Source: JSC-12 sp033764965 (lineage in GTDB: Bacteria; Cyanobacteriota; Cyanobacteriia; Leptolyngbyales; Leptolyngbyaceae). From it: a stretch of 64,000 nucleotides of DNA. Below the pieces are notes generated by a model. It searched no databases. It was not told the DNA's origin and saw nothing but the letters and a program-made list of their open reading frames with translations. The DNA lies in NCBI GenBank assembly GCA_033764965.1, contig JANRIN010000081.1, positions 1 through 64,000 on the forward strand. Reading direction: 5' to 3'. Below, in pieces: positions 38,207-47,084 of the stretch (position 1 is its first letter; every line of letters starts with the position of its first letter). The position numbers and the translations under genes were made by a program.

Positions 38207-38813
38207 TCCAATGTCCAGTCTGCATTCCTTTAAGTGTTTCTCACTTGAGGTAATGAATATGTGCCAGATGCATCAATTGTCCATCCAAATGTCCACTCCC
38301 AAGGTTTACAGGAAGGAAAGAGAGTTGGACTGGTGCAAATAACCTACTAACAGAGTTATCCCATAACCCGTAATAACACCGATGGAGTTCATCCTAAAAT
38401 TGATCTCAAGTTCATATAGTTGCTGTGAAGTTTAAGATATCTTAAATTTCAGGAGCGCTTGCTAGACAACTTACCATAATTTACTCTAGGAATGGGAAAT
38501 CAAAAAGAAATAAAGTAACTTTAAGCCTAATTCATGAGGTTTTGATGATTAGATCGAACGAGGTAGAGAGTTCTGCCCGTTCAGTGCCTTGCCAGGGTGC
38601 GGGTTTTTGGATGCCTGCTTGTTTTAGGGTTGGTATGGTGAGGATTTGGGTTTCATAGCAATTATAAATACTTGACTAGATGATTTGCTTTAGCCACCTG
38701 GCAGTTTGGCGTTACTAAGCAAGAAAAGAGAGTAGGAGATGGCTTGCTCCTCAACAATTCATTGCCATACACCGCCACAGCGGATCGCGTCTACTTGATT
38801 TGGTTAATAAGAG
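38207..38813. other. Intergenic region between divergent capsule genes
   Basis: About 600 bases between the ABC flippase (minus) and a GT39-like gene (plus). It must contain promoters for both directions. A long palindrome lies at 38427-38450. The stretch 38541-38655 can be read on the minus strand as an unbroken peptide (PTLKQAGIQKPAPWQG) that may be a decayed gene end; no family is recognised. Confidence 0.45.
38427..38450. promoter_or_regulatory. 24-base near-perfect palindrome, possible operator
   Basis: The core TTTAAGATATCTTAAA (38431-38446) is a perfect palindrome. After one mismatched pair the symmetry continues for three bases on each side (GAA/TTC). It is centrally placed between the two divergent transcription units and is a candidate binding site for a dimeric regulator. 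Confidence 0.35.
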
Positions 38814-40409
38814 ATGACAAGTCACTTACGGCAGTCTGTGCAAAGTCTCAATGAGATTGATAAACGAGTTAAGTTTTTGTTGCGTCAACTCAGTTCGACT
38901 CATTGGGTGATTTCATTGCTAGTGTGTTTACACCTTTGTGTAACCTTATCTCTAGCAGCAAAGCTCAATCTTTGGGGAGACGAAATTTCTGCATTAAACA
39001 CGACTGGGAGAGATCTTTACTATGCCATCAACCACTCAATTAGTTATCAAATTCAGCCCCCTACATACTTCGTTCTCCTGCATCTATGGCGCAATCTGAA
39101 CGACAGTATTTTTTTTGCTCGCTTATTCTCAGTAATCTGTGCAGCTTTAACAATCTATGTCATTGCTGAACTGTCTAAACGATTTGTTCGGGGTATTCAT
39201 CCTGGTTGGGTAACAGCTTGTATTTGTCTTAATCCTTTTTTGATTTGGGCGGCGATCGAACTCAAAGTGCCTGCTCTATTTATGCTGCTATCAGCATTAT
39301 TGTTCCTGCTGTTTCACGATGGATATCTCACTGAGGATCCTCAAAGCTGGATTCGGTGGCTGTATACTCTTGTAGCTATTATTGGGCTTTATACTCAGTA
39401 TTTCATTGGGTTTATTTTGGTTGCGAATGCTGTTGTGCTGTTGTGCCTAAAGCGTTGGAAGCAGCTTCGAGATTATCTCATTAGTATGGTGATTGTTAGT
39501 ATTTCATTTGCACCAGTTCTATTGTTTGTGTTTCCCGCCAAACTAGCAGCCCTACAATCATTTCGTGCCGAAGGAGCTGTGCTGGAAAAATCTCTTTCTC
39601 ACACTTTGAAAACAGTGTATGCAGGTACGCTAAGGTATGTGCTACCAGCGCAGGGACCATCGGAAGGGCTATTTGATGTTTGGAGACGAATTCGCTATCT
39701 AGCTGTTGCTTTTTTAGCATTTATCATCATTCGCTATCATCGGTTAATTACCAAGCAGCAGATAGTTATCTGGCTGACGGTATTGGTGCTAACTTGCATT
39801 TTTATCACTGTTGGTTTGCGGACAGGTCTAATTTTTGAACATTACTTATCTCCGTTGTTTCCCATTGCAACTGTAGCGGTTTTCTCAGCACTTGCTTTAA
39901 TTCGAGGTTCTTTAGGACGGAAGGTCATCGTCGGCTGGACAGTTATTACGGTACTTGCCAGTTTTATCTCCCTAGTGAATCAATACACTCCTATGGCAAA
40001 GCAAGGAGATTGGATTCGCGTCTCCTCTTACATCGCGGCAGCAGAGCGCTTAGGTCAGCCGATTGTGCTTTATACGCCCGAAGTTGAAGACATTATGAAG
40101 TATTACTACAGGGGAAGTAATCGCTTCATTCCGCTACCTCAAAAGGAGAACTATGAAGTCTATGACTGGGACAAACTAGTACTTGATGATGAGCAGGAAA
40201 TTGCGGATGCGATTGCTCGCCAAAATGGGAATTCACAACAACTTTGGCTAGTTGTTGATCGAGTGCTTTGCACAGTCCCGTTCTATCAAAAAAGCTGTCA
40301 AACGTTGGATGGGTTTGCTAACAAATACTATACTATTGAACAAGCGCAGACATTTTATGGCTCCAGCGTTCAGTTGTTGCGTCCCAAAAGCGATTTCCAA
40401 CAACGTTAA
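38814..40409 (+). CDS. GT39-like integral membrane glycosyltransferase
   Basis: A 531-residue membrane protein. After a first helix (about 30-50) comes LWGDEISAL with the Gly-Asp-Glu at 55-57, the catalytic-loop signature of the GT39/GT83 superfamily. About ten further helices and a soluble C-terminal domain (about 400-531) follow. Similar in layout to the reverse gene at 33186-34865 but not a close copy. It stands alone on the plus strand in the middle of the locus. Confidence 0.78.
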   Translation: MTSHLRQSVQSLNEIDKRVKFLLRQLSSTHWVISLLVCLHLCVTLSLAAKLNLWGDEISALNTTGRDLYYAINHSISYQIQPPTYFVLLHLWRNLNDSIFFARLFSVICAALTIYVIAELSKRFVRGIHPGWVTACICLNPFLIWAAIELKVPALFMLLSALLFLLFHDGYLTEDPQSWIRWLYTLVAIIGLYTQYFIGFILVANAVVLLCLKRWKQLRDYLISMVIVSISFAPVLLFVFPAKLAALQSFRAEGAVLEKSLSHTLKTVYAGTLRYVLPAQGPSEGLFDVWRRIRYLAVAFLAFIIIRYHRLITKQQIVIWLTVLVLTCIFITVGLRTGLIFEHYLSPLFPIATVAVFSALALIRGSLGRKVIVGWTVITVLASFISLVNQYTPMAKQGDWIRVSSYIAAAERLGQPIVLYTPEVEDIMKYYYRGSNRFIPLPQKENYEVYDWDKLVLDDEQEIADAIARQNGNSQQLWLVVDRVLCTVPFYQKSCQTLDGFANKYYTIEQAQTFYGSSVQLLRPKSDFQQR

Positions 40410-40436
40410 AAATTCGCGATCGCAAGCAGATTAGAA

Positions 40437-41846
40437 TTAACCTACAATATACCAACTTGGCTCAACAGGGGAAGAAAGAAGCTGCCACTCCCAAGCACTC
40501 CCGTTTATTTGTGTGATGGCGTTTTGACCATTGGTAGCATTACGCCAAAAAATATCTGCCCTGCCATCACCTGTAAAATCAGCAACCCCAACAACGCTCC
40601 AGTTGAGATCAGTGACAGTGGGTAGAGCATAAGTTTGCTCTAAAGTGGTACCGTTCATCTGCCAAAGACTGTTTTGACCGTCTGCTTGGTTGCGCCAGAG
40701 GATGTCAGCGCGACCGTCCCCTGTAAAATCAGCAACTCCAACAACGCTCCAGTTGAGGTCAGCGACAGTGGGTAGAGCATAGGTTTGCTCTAAAGTGCTA
40801 CCGTTCATCTGCCAAAGACTGTTTTGACCGTTTACTTGGTTGCGCCAGAGGATGTCAGCACGACCATCCCCTGTGAAATCAGTGGGATTTAACACATCAT
40901 TATTCAAGATGGTAAAAGTAGCCGTACTTGGAGAAACTACTCGAAAGCCGCTTGAAAGGTTGGTCAACGTTAAGGTAATCGTTTCTGAAGCCTCAGCGAG
41001 AGTATCGTTGACAATGGGTATTGGAATAGTGATGGTTGTTTGCCCACTTAGGAAGCTGAAATTTAGAGGCGTATTGTCATAGTCGGCTGGGGCTGTGGCA
41101 GTGCCATCTGATAAAATGATCGTGCCGCTGACTTCTTCACTTATTCTACCACTGCGAGTCAGGGTGACTGCAGCGGTTGAGGGGGCATTCTCGTTAGCAC
41201 TAAAGTTGGATGCATTGAAGGAAACAAAGTCGAAGCTCACAGAGGAACGAATTGCGCCATACCAGGTGTTGGCGATTTGAGCATAGCCCGTTGCAGTTGG
41301 GTGAATTCTATCTGCCAAGTCATTGGCAGTCAGGGAATTGTAGATATCAACAAAATTGATTCTTCTCCCTTGAGCGGCTCTGGAGGTGACGATGCCTGAC
41401 ACAGCAGAGTTGAAGGCAACTACCTGTTGTGGGTCATTATCGGAATAGGTAAGGGGAGGTAGTGATGCCAACAGGATCTGAACATTGGGTCGTTGGCTAA
41501 ATATTTGGTCTATCAGGGCGGCAAGACGATTTGGTGCGTTACTAACGTCCGTGTCTTGAATCAGATCATTGGTGCCTAACATCAGCAGGATGACATCTGG
41601 CTGATTGGTATCCAACAAGTTGTTTACAATGCCAGCCACTTGATCGATTCTGTAACCGTAGTATCCCTCATGATTGCGATCGATTGTGCTTGGACCATTG
41701 GAGCGGGTGCCCACAAAGTCTACAGCTAATCCATCAGCCACTAAGGAGTTCCAGAGATAGCCTCGGTAGCCACCGCTTTCAGAATCAAAATCTGTAATGT
41801 AACCGTGGGTGTTTGAATCACCCACGGGCATAATTCTTAGCACCAT
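40437..41846 (-). CDS. SGNH hydrolase with Calx-beta and FG-GAP repeats
   Basis: Modular protein of 469 residues. Residues 1-185: GDSL/SGNH esterase with block I GDSNTHG (Ser11), block III GTND (about 93-96) and block V DRIHPTATGY. Residues about 195-315: Calx-beta domain (FSANENAPSTAAVTLTRSG, LTLTNLSSG). Residues about 320-469: three FG-GAP/VCBS-like units starting DFTGDGRADI, each with a Ca-binding Asp/Gly loop. It probably acts outside the cell on esters such as acetyl groups of the polysaccharide. There is no signal peptide, so a type I (C-terminal signal) route is likely. A strong AAGGAGG precedes ATG 41846. Confidence 0.88.
   Translation of the reverse strand: MVLRIMPVGDSNTHGYITDFDSESGGYRGYLWNSLVADGLAVDFVGTRSNGPSTIDRNHEGYYGYRIDQVAGIVNNLLDTNQPDVILLMLGTNDLIQDTDVSNAPNRLAALIDQIFSQRPNVQILLASLPPLTYSDNDPQQVVAFNSAVSGIVTSRAAQGRRINFVDIYNSLTANDLADRIHPTATGYAQIANTWYGAIRSSVSFDFVSFNASNFSANENAPSTAAVTLTRSGRISEEVSGTIILSDGTATAPADYDNTPLNFSFLSGQTTITIPIPIVNDTLAEASETITLTLTNLSSGFRVVSPSTATFTILNNDVLNPTDFTGDGRADILWRNQVNGQNSLWQMNGSTLEQTYALPTVADLNWSVVGVADFTGDGRADILWRNQADGQNSLWQMNGTTLEQTYALPTVTDLNWSVVGVADFTGDGRADIFWRNATNGQNAITQINGSAWEWQLLSSPVEPSWYIVG
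40571..40870. repeat. Two tandem 150-base copies in the FG-GAP region
   Basis: Units at 40571-40720 and 40721-40870 are almost identical at base level, differing at only a few positions. They code two 50-residue FG-GAP units. The third unit downstream (40437-40570) is clearly diverged, so the identical pair arose recently. Confidence 0.85.
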
Positions 41847-41914
41847 TTTGCCTCCTTTTACAACCTTGTTAATGGCTTATTCACGTCACTGAACAAACTC
41901 AGACAATACGGACA

Positions 41915-42964
41915 TCAACGTGAAATGGGTTCGCTTGTATCATCCAGCGAAGCAGTTTTTGTTGGGATGAAGTCGGCTTTAGAAAGCCCTAAATGAGCGG
42001 CGATCGCATAGCCGATCAATGTCAGACTGACAAACATGAGTAGGCGGAGGGTTAAGGCGTAGGCAATGATGGTATTTGGGGAAACAGCATAGAGGCTAAG
42101 GCTGAATCGAATTGCAGCCTCAAACGGACCCACATAGCCAGGAGACGACGGTAGGGCGATCGCTAACGCGACGACGCTTTGCATGAAGAACGCACCGATC
42201 AACCCTGGAGACGTAATCCCGAACGCGAGTAAGCCTGTCCAATAGGTTAGCGCCGTCAGGCTCCAGATTAGCACCGATTCAAGAATGGCAAAAATTCCAC
42301 GTTTAGGATATCGGAGAGCCGCTAGTCCTTCCAAGATTGACCGAACGGCTGTGCCAATGCGGGAACTGAATCGTTCTAACCCAACCTTACAACTGAGGGT
42401 TGCAGTCAGATGCGCGATCGCTTCTGGATGATTTGCCGCAACCAGAAACGCAACACACAGCATAGCTAAAGCTGCTCCAATCCAGCCAATAGGCAACGTT
42501 CTCAATCCTGCTGGGTTAGCCAATTCGCCAGCTAGTAGAGGAATGAACAGGAATAGAAACGCGATAGCAGCATCCAATAAGCGTTCTGTAAAGATGCTGC
42601 CAATGATGACACCAAAGGGAAATTTGCTGAACCGATGGAGCACGGCGACCCGAACCATTTCTCCAGCACTGGCAGGCAAGATAGCATTGCCTGCAAAGCC
42701 AATAAATATAGCGGATAGACGAACCTTGAAGCTGCCAGGTTTATGGCGTGCATCTAATAAGATGCCCCAACGATGAGCCCGAACAACAAACGATGCCAGG
42801 TAGGTCAGCAAGCTGAGTGCTAACCATTCCCAGCGGACTGTCTGTATCGCGCTCCAGATAACAATTGGCGATACGCCCCGCAGTGCCCAAGTCAGCAAAC
42901 CGAGGGTAATGATTGCTCCCAATATGATGTAGATCCAGCGATGCCGGAACTGTTGACGCTTCAT
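41915..42964 (-). CDS. LPG synthase/AglD-like integral membrane protein (UPF0104)
   Basis: About 349 residues with eight or so helices. The block FIGFAGNAILPASAGEMVRV and the C-terminal PSSPGYVGPFEAAIRFSL are the conserved motifs of the lysylphosphatidylglycerol synthetase transmembrane/YbhN family, whose members in polysaccharide loci may move or handle lipid-linked intermediates. ATG 42964 is chosen because it overlaps the GNAT stop as ATGA; longer starts would run into that gene. Exact function unknown. Confidence 0.83.
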   Translation of the reverse strand: MKRQQFRHRWIYIILGAIITLGLLTWALRGVSPIVIWSAIQTVRWEWLALSLLTYLASFVVRAHRWGILLDARHKPGSFKVRLSAIFIGFAGNAILPASAGEMVRVAVLHRFSKFPFGVIIGSIFTERLLDAAIAFLFLFIPLLAGELANPAGLRTLPIGWIGAALAMLCVAFLVAANHPEAIAHLTATLSCKVGLERFSSRIGTAVRSILEGLAALRYPKRGIFAILESVLIWSLTALTYWTGLLAFGITSPGLIGAFFMQSVVALAIALPSSPGYVGPFEAAIRFSLSLYAVSPNTIIAYALTLRLLMFVSLTLIGYAIAAHLGLSKADFIPTKTASLDDTSEPISR

Positions 42965-43614
42965 GGTTGGCATACAAACTCCACAGTGGCAACTTTCCAG
43001 CCTGGAACACTGGTGCGATCGAGTTCCCAACCCATTCCCAGGTAGAAGAACTTGGCTTCCGTGTTGTCGGCATCTACGATCGCCCGAATCAGTGGAATTC
43101 CCTGTGCTTTGAGTTGGGCAACCGCTGTCTGCACCAGGTCATGGGCTATGCGGAGACCAGTTTGTTTGATGAACCGAGGAGATCGGTAGACTGGCAGCAC
43201 GCCTAGAGACAAAAGTTCCCCGTTGATAGCAGCATCTTTGGGGATAGGGGGTTGGTGTCGCATGATTTGCAATGCCTCCCACACTGCAATCAGGCATTTC
43301 GGCTCTCGCAGAATAGACCATGCCAAGATCCATCCCAGGTACAACCAATGATGGCGCAGGGCAGTGCTCATAAATCCGGTGGCATCGGCAGTGGCAACGA
43401 TAAACCCAACCGGGATATCGTCCACATAGGCGACTGCCCCAAAGATCAGTCCATCGCGGGGCAAGAAGCGGTAGTAGAAATGCTGCATAAATTGGCGCCC
43501 CAAGAGGCTGACCGGACTCGTTGGCAGCAACTCGGCATGAAGTTTTGCCAAATCTTGTACAGGAGGACGCTTTTCAGCATTAAAGCAAACGATCTGGTAC
43601 CGCGGCTGGCTCAC
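42961..43614 (-). CDS. GNAT family N-acetyltransferase
   Basis: A 217-residue protein with a GNAT-like core: GAVAYVDDIPVGFIVATAD (about 59-77), SLGVLPVYRSPRFIKQTGL replacing the usual R/Q-X-X-G-X-G/A acetyl-CoA loop in a loose form, and the closing block IVDADNTEAKFFYLGMGW. Likely acylates an amino sugar or amino acid. Overlaps the membrane-protein gene downstream and the lipase gene upstream by four bases each (ATGA), so all three are co-translated. Confidence 0.8.
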   Translation of the reverse strand: MSQPRYQIVCFNAEKRPPVQDLAKLHAELLPTSPVSLLGRQFMQHFYYRFLPRDGLIFGAVAYVDDIPVGFIVATADATGFMSTALRHHWLYLGWILAWSILREPKCLIAVWEALQIMRHQPPIPKDAAINGELLSLGVLPVYRSPRFIKQTGLRIAHDLVQTAVAQLKAQGIPLIRAIVDADNTEAKFFYLGMGWELDRTSVPGWKVATVEFVCQP

Positions 43615-44528
43615 AATGGCACCTCTTGAGGATGAGGTGTGGTCAAGAGAGCCGTGACAAACCGAATTAAATCAGGATGTTGAGGGAGGGGGTCGTGGTC
43701 AACCTGTGCTTGAAACAGGTAATTGCCCGGACTGGTTTCCTTCACAGGGACTCCAGCGGGAATTGCAATCGCTGCTCCACCTGCCCCATCAATGACTGCG
43801 CTGTTCTCTGGCTTGATCCATCTATCCGGCTCAATTCGGACAGTGAAATAGAGGATGCGACGGGTGCGATTGGGTAAGATAGATTTAACTCGCGCGTGAT
43901 CCCTGCCTAATCCATAAGGTGTTTCATCAACAGGAGCCGTGGGAGTGCCATTTAAGGCGATTTGAAGTGGATTCTTGGTTGAAGAGGTGGCGAAGGCAGG
44001 ACAGATTTCGCTGTTCCCATCACTAGGGAAGGGACAAATCGCGTTGGTGCCATGATTAGCCCCCGCGATCGCAATCCAGGTTCGCACTCGTTCGGGTTTC
44101 AGCTTGGCAATGTACCACCGACTGCTCACGGCTCCCATACTATGAGACACCAAATCAACCTCTTGAGAGCGTTTGCCCTTAAAGCCAGCCCGATTGGCAG
44201 CTACCTGAGTTTGGGTAAGCAGAGACTCCACGGCTGGAGCAATCATCTCTGACGCGGCTCGTACATTAGAGCCATCATTAGGGATCAGGTCGATCGCGCT
44301 CAAGTATTCTGTCGGATAACCAGTGCTAACTAGATGTTCAATCATAGGCTTCCAGGTTTTAGAGTCTAGCCCTGAACCATGAATAAACAAGATGGGAGTA
44401 CGAGAATAGTCTGGTAGCGCTTTTGCAGAACTATTGAGAGCAGGGCTAAACGAAGACGATGAGCAACTCAGGATGACTCCTGTCATACACCCGATCAGCA
44501 AAACTCGATAACAGAAGTTCTGCATCAT
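43611..44528 (-). CDS. Lipoprotein esterase/lipase of the alpha/beta-hydrolase fold
   Basis: A 305-residue protein. The signal sequence ends in a lipobox VILSC (Cys22), so it is probably anchored to a membrane outside the cytoplasm. The alpha/beta-hydrolase signs are TPILFIHGSGL (44-54, oxyanion HG) and the nucleophile elbow SHSMG (Ser130). AGANHG follows. Resembles LipA-type triacylglycerol lipases. Here it may trim acyl groups from the glycan or a lipid carrier. ATGA overlaps on both sides. Confidence 0.82.
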   Translation of the reverse strand: MMQNFCYRVLLIGCMTGVILSCSSSSFSPALNSSAKALPDYSRTPILFIHGSGLDSKTWKPMIEHLVSTGYPTEYLSAIDLIPNDGSNVRAASEMIAPAVESLLTQTQVAANRAGFKGKRSQEVDLVSHSMGAVSSRWYIAKLKPERVRTWIAIAGANHGTNAICPFPSDGNSEICPAFATSSTKNPLQIALNGTPTAPVDETPYGLGRDHARVKSILPNRTRRILYFTVRIEPDRWIKPENSAVIDGAGGAAIAIPAGVPVKETSPGNYLFQAQVDHDPLPQHPDLIRFVTALLTTPHPQEVPL

Positions 44529-45160
44529 TCTCGCCTCCGGATTGCTTGTGCTGGATTACCCGCAACAACGGTGTAAGGTTTAACCGGGTGAGTCACTACT
44601 GCTCCGGCACCGACCACACCGCCCGTTCCCACATCATCCATTACGATCGCCCCAGCACCAATCCAGCAATCATCTGCAATGGTGATGCGCCGCAGTTTGC
44701 CTCCCTGGAGGGCGATCGGAATGTCGGTGCGATCAAAGTGGTGGTATCGAGTGCCACTGAGTAGCTGACAGCCATCAGCAATTAAAACGTAGGAGCCAAT
44801 GTCACAGTAATGAATCGTAATGTGGTTGCCAATGCTAACGTGATCGCCAATTTCAATATCGCGATACACAAAGATTGTGCCAAAGCCGATTGCCACGTTT
44901 CTACCACAACGAGTCAGCGTGAAGCGATAGAACTCGTACCGCACAATCGTCCCAAACACATACGGCACGATCGCCAGCAACTCCGATATCGTCCGAAATA
45001 CAAAGTCAGAAGTGCGGGAGATCAATGCCAGAGGTAGCACGAGCGGCCATGACAGGACTCCAGCCATCTGCATTGCCAAACGCAAAGTTTTGGATGGAGA
45101 AAACTGATGATAGTCCACCTCCATATAGTGATCGCTAGGGATTCGTCCTTGCTTTTTCAT
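44525..45160 (-). CDS. Hexapeptide-repeat (LbetaH) acyltransferase
   Basis: A 211-residue protein. After a hydrophobic N-terminal part (about 25-60) come left-handed beta-helix hexapeptides (VAIGFGTIFVYRDIEIGDHV, IGNHITIHYCDIGSYVLI) and the typical GAGAIVMDDVGTGGVVGAGA end, closing with VAGNPAQAIRRR. It is related to WbbJ/MaaA-like O-acetyltransferases. Probably acetylates a sugar of the polysaccharide. The ATGA overlap with the lipase gene pairs an acyl-adding and an acyl-removing enzyme. Confidence 0.87.
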   Translation of the reverse strand: MKKQGRIPSDHYMEVDYHQFSPSKTLRLAMQMAGVLSWPLVLPLALISRTSDFVFRTISELLAIVPYVFGTIVRYEFYRFTLTRCGRNVAIGFGTIFVYRDIEIGDHVSIGNHITIHYCDIGSYVLIADGCQLLSGTRYHHFDRTDIPIALQGGKLRRITIADDCWIGAGAIVMDDVGTGGVVGAGAVVTHPVKPYTVVAGNPAQAIRRRE

Positions 45161-45184
45161 AGTCGCCGCTGAGTCATATTGTGC

Positions 45185-46528
45185 TTACTCTCGCCGCATT
45201 TTCTTGAAACGATCGCTGTGCATTGTCTCTGTCACAAGTACCACTTTCTGAGGAATTTTAAACTTCGGGAGTTTGTCTTGACAAAACACCCACATCCGCT
45301 TGCGAAAATCTGCCACACTTTCACCCGTACTGAGTTTCACTCGTGCTTTTACCATTTGTCCGGTAATCGGACTAGGTTCAGCATTGACCGCCACATCTTC
45401 AACCCCCTCGATCAGTTGCAACACGCTTTCTACTTCAGCAGGATAGACCTTTTCACCTCCCACGTTAATGATTTCAGACTTGCGTCCCAGAATGCGAACG
45501 TAGTCACCGTCTACCTCTACCGCGTCCCCTGTGACCAGCCAGCCATCTTCGGTAAACGGGCTGGGAGCATTCAGGTAACCCAGCATGGCAGACTGTGCTT
45601 TGATTTCCAACATGCCATTAACCACGCGAGTTTCAAATCCCTCTCCTCCGACCCGCACCCAGAGAGAGTCAGAAGATTTGGACTGCGATCGCATAATTCC
45701 AACTTCGGATAGCCCGTAGGTTTGGAGCAGGCGAATGTTAGGAAACAGAGCATGGAACCGTTGCAGCGTACTTTCTGGCATGACCTCCGTACCATAAGTG
45801 ACCAACTCTAGGCTGGAGAGGTCATGGCGCTTGTAGGCCTCGCTAATCAGCAGCAGATTAACGAAGGTCGGCGATGTTGGTAGAAGTTGAATCTTGTACT
45901 TCGCGATCGCAGCGCATACCACATCCGGCAATCGCTCCTGCACAGTCACAATACATCCAGCATTGGATAGGCTGTAGAACAAGGTATTAATACCACCAAT
46001 ATGATCAAACAATAAAAACGTAATCGTCCGCAAAAACTTACGCGGCACCTTAAACTTCTCTAGTAAGGGAACCAGATCATGCACGGTTGCCTTGCTTTTG
46101 CCCGTGGAACCGGACGAGAACAGAACTAACCCCGGTCGTTGAGCTTGCTTGAGTTGCTGCAACATAGCATGAGATGCAACCAGTCCCGTTCGCTGCACCT
46201 GAACCTCATCATCCGCCCCAACTGTGATCGCAACTTCCACTTCGGCGATTGCGCGAAATTCTGGCTTCTTGGCTTCAACGGATGGCGTCAGAGGAACGAT
46301 GATACATTGTTGCTCGATCAGTGCCAGCAGAAGGGCAATCGAGTTTGGTGAAAAATCAGTTTCCAGGCTTACCACGGTCCCGGTTGTGACAGCGTTATCC
46401 TTCAAAAAAGTCCGCCAACGTTGTAGGGCATCCAGTAACCAAGCGTAGAAAAAAATCTGATCTTTCCAAACGATCGCGTCTTTACCCTGATTGTCCCAAA
46501 ACACACCAAGTAAGAAATCGATTGGCAT
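45185..46528 (-). CDS. Stand-alone AMP-binding acyl/aminoacyl ligase
   Basis: Adenylate-forming enzyme of the ANL superfamily, 447 residues. Motif A3 FSSGSTGKSKATVH (137-150), A5 TYGLSEVG (near 270), A7 WLVTGDAV (near 330), A8 ILGRKSEIINVGGEKVYPAE (near 350) and a basic end with the A10 region (RFKKMRRE). Slightly shorter than common acyl-CoA ligases (about 500). With a separate ACP and SDR in the same unit it likely activates an acid and loads it on the ACP. AAGGGGA precedes ATG 46528. The acid substrate cannot be read from sequence. Confidence 0.88.
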   Translation of the reverse strand: MPIDFLLGVFWDNQGKDAIVWKDQIFFYAWLLDALQRWRTFLKDNAVTTGTVVSLETDFSPNSIALLLALIEQQCIIVPLTPSVEAKKPEFRAIAEVEVAITVGADDEVQVQRTGLVASHAMLQQLKQAQRPGLVLFSSGSTGKSKATVHDLVPLLEKFKVPRKFLRTITFLLFDHIGGINTLFYSLSNAGCIVTVQERLPDVVCAAIAKYKIQLLPTSPTFVNLLLISEAYKRHDLSSLELVTYGTEVMPESTLQRFHALFPNIRLLQTYGLSEVGIMRSQSKSSDSLWVRVGGEGFETRVVNGMLEIKAQSAMLGYLNAPSPFTEDGWLVTGDAVEVDGDYVRILGRKSEIINVGGEKVYPAEVESVLQLIEGVEDVAVNAEPSPITGQMVKARVKLSTGESVADFRKRMWVFCQDKLPKFKIPQKVVLVTETMHSDRFKKMRRE

Positions 46529-46543
46529 TGAAATTTCCCCTTA

Positions 46544-46999
46544 TCAACTCAAAATTGGCTGTTTCAAAGCATGATGGACAGGTATTTTTCGCAACGGCGA
46601 CTCCCCATACATCAAGGCAATCAAACGGACACCTTTGATCTGGGATGCCGCTTCTCGAACTTTTTGAATCAGAGACATGGCTAACAATCGATTGGCATAA
46701 ACACCTGATGTCGAATACTCCTCACGAATGGCAATATGCAGAATTGTAATTTGCTCCACAAGCTCACGAGTATAGAGGATAACACCGACCAAGTCAGCAT
46801 TTGAGCGATCGCTGTCAAATCCAAACAAACTTTGAACCCCTTCAAGATTTTTTACACAAATCCGCAGTTGATCTCCAACGCATACAATTTTGGGGCTGCC
46901 GTATTTTTCAACCGATCGCATCACTTCAGAAGCAAACTTGCCCTGCTGTGAATTAAAAAACATCAAAGCTTCTAGGTCATTGTAATAACATTCGTTCAA
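46544..46999 (-). CDS. Hypothetical protein, possibly GNAT-like
   Basis: A 151-residue protein with no certain family. VGVILYTRELVEQITILHIAI followed by ANRLLAMSLIQKVREAAS resembles the beta4-alpha3 acetyl-CoA-binding part of GNAT or N-acyl-amino-acid synthase folds, but the key glycines are missing. The only in-frame start is TTG 46999 (or ATG 46963). A T9 run just upstream separates it from an ATG (MYPKM) in another frame; one more T would join them. It sits 15 bases upstream of the ligase gene, so a role with it is likely. Confidence 0.55.
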   Translation of the reverse strand: MNECYYNDLEALMFFNSQQGKFASEVMRSVEKYGSPKIVCVGDQLRICVKNLEGVQSLFGFDSDRSNADLVGVILYTRELVEQITILHIAIREEYSTSGVYANRLLAMSLIQKVREAASQIKGVRLIALMYGESPLRKIPVHHALKQPILS

Positions 47000-47084
47000 G
47001 ACAGAGGAAAAAAAAACTGGCTCATTTTTGGGTACATTACATTCAGCTTAAGCAATCAGCCAAATTACAATTTCCTGCTTATTG

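Noticed and set aside
38541..38655. Minus-strand peptide ending before the GT39-like gene
   Set aside because: Reads as a short open stretch but has no start, family or ribosome site; too short to support as a gene.
40571..40870. Tandem units that could suggest a repeat array or CRISPR
   Set aside because: The 150-base units code FG-GAP domains in an open frame and have no spacers.
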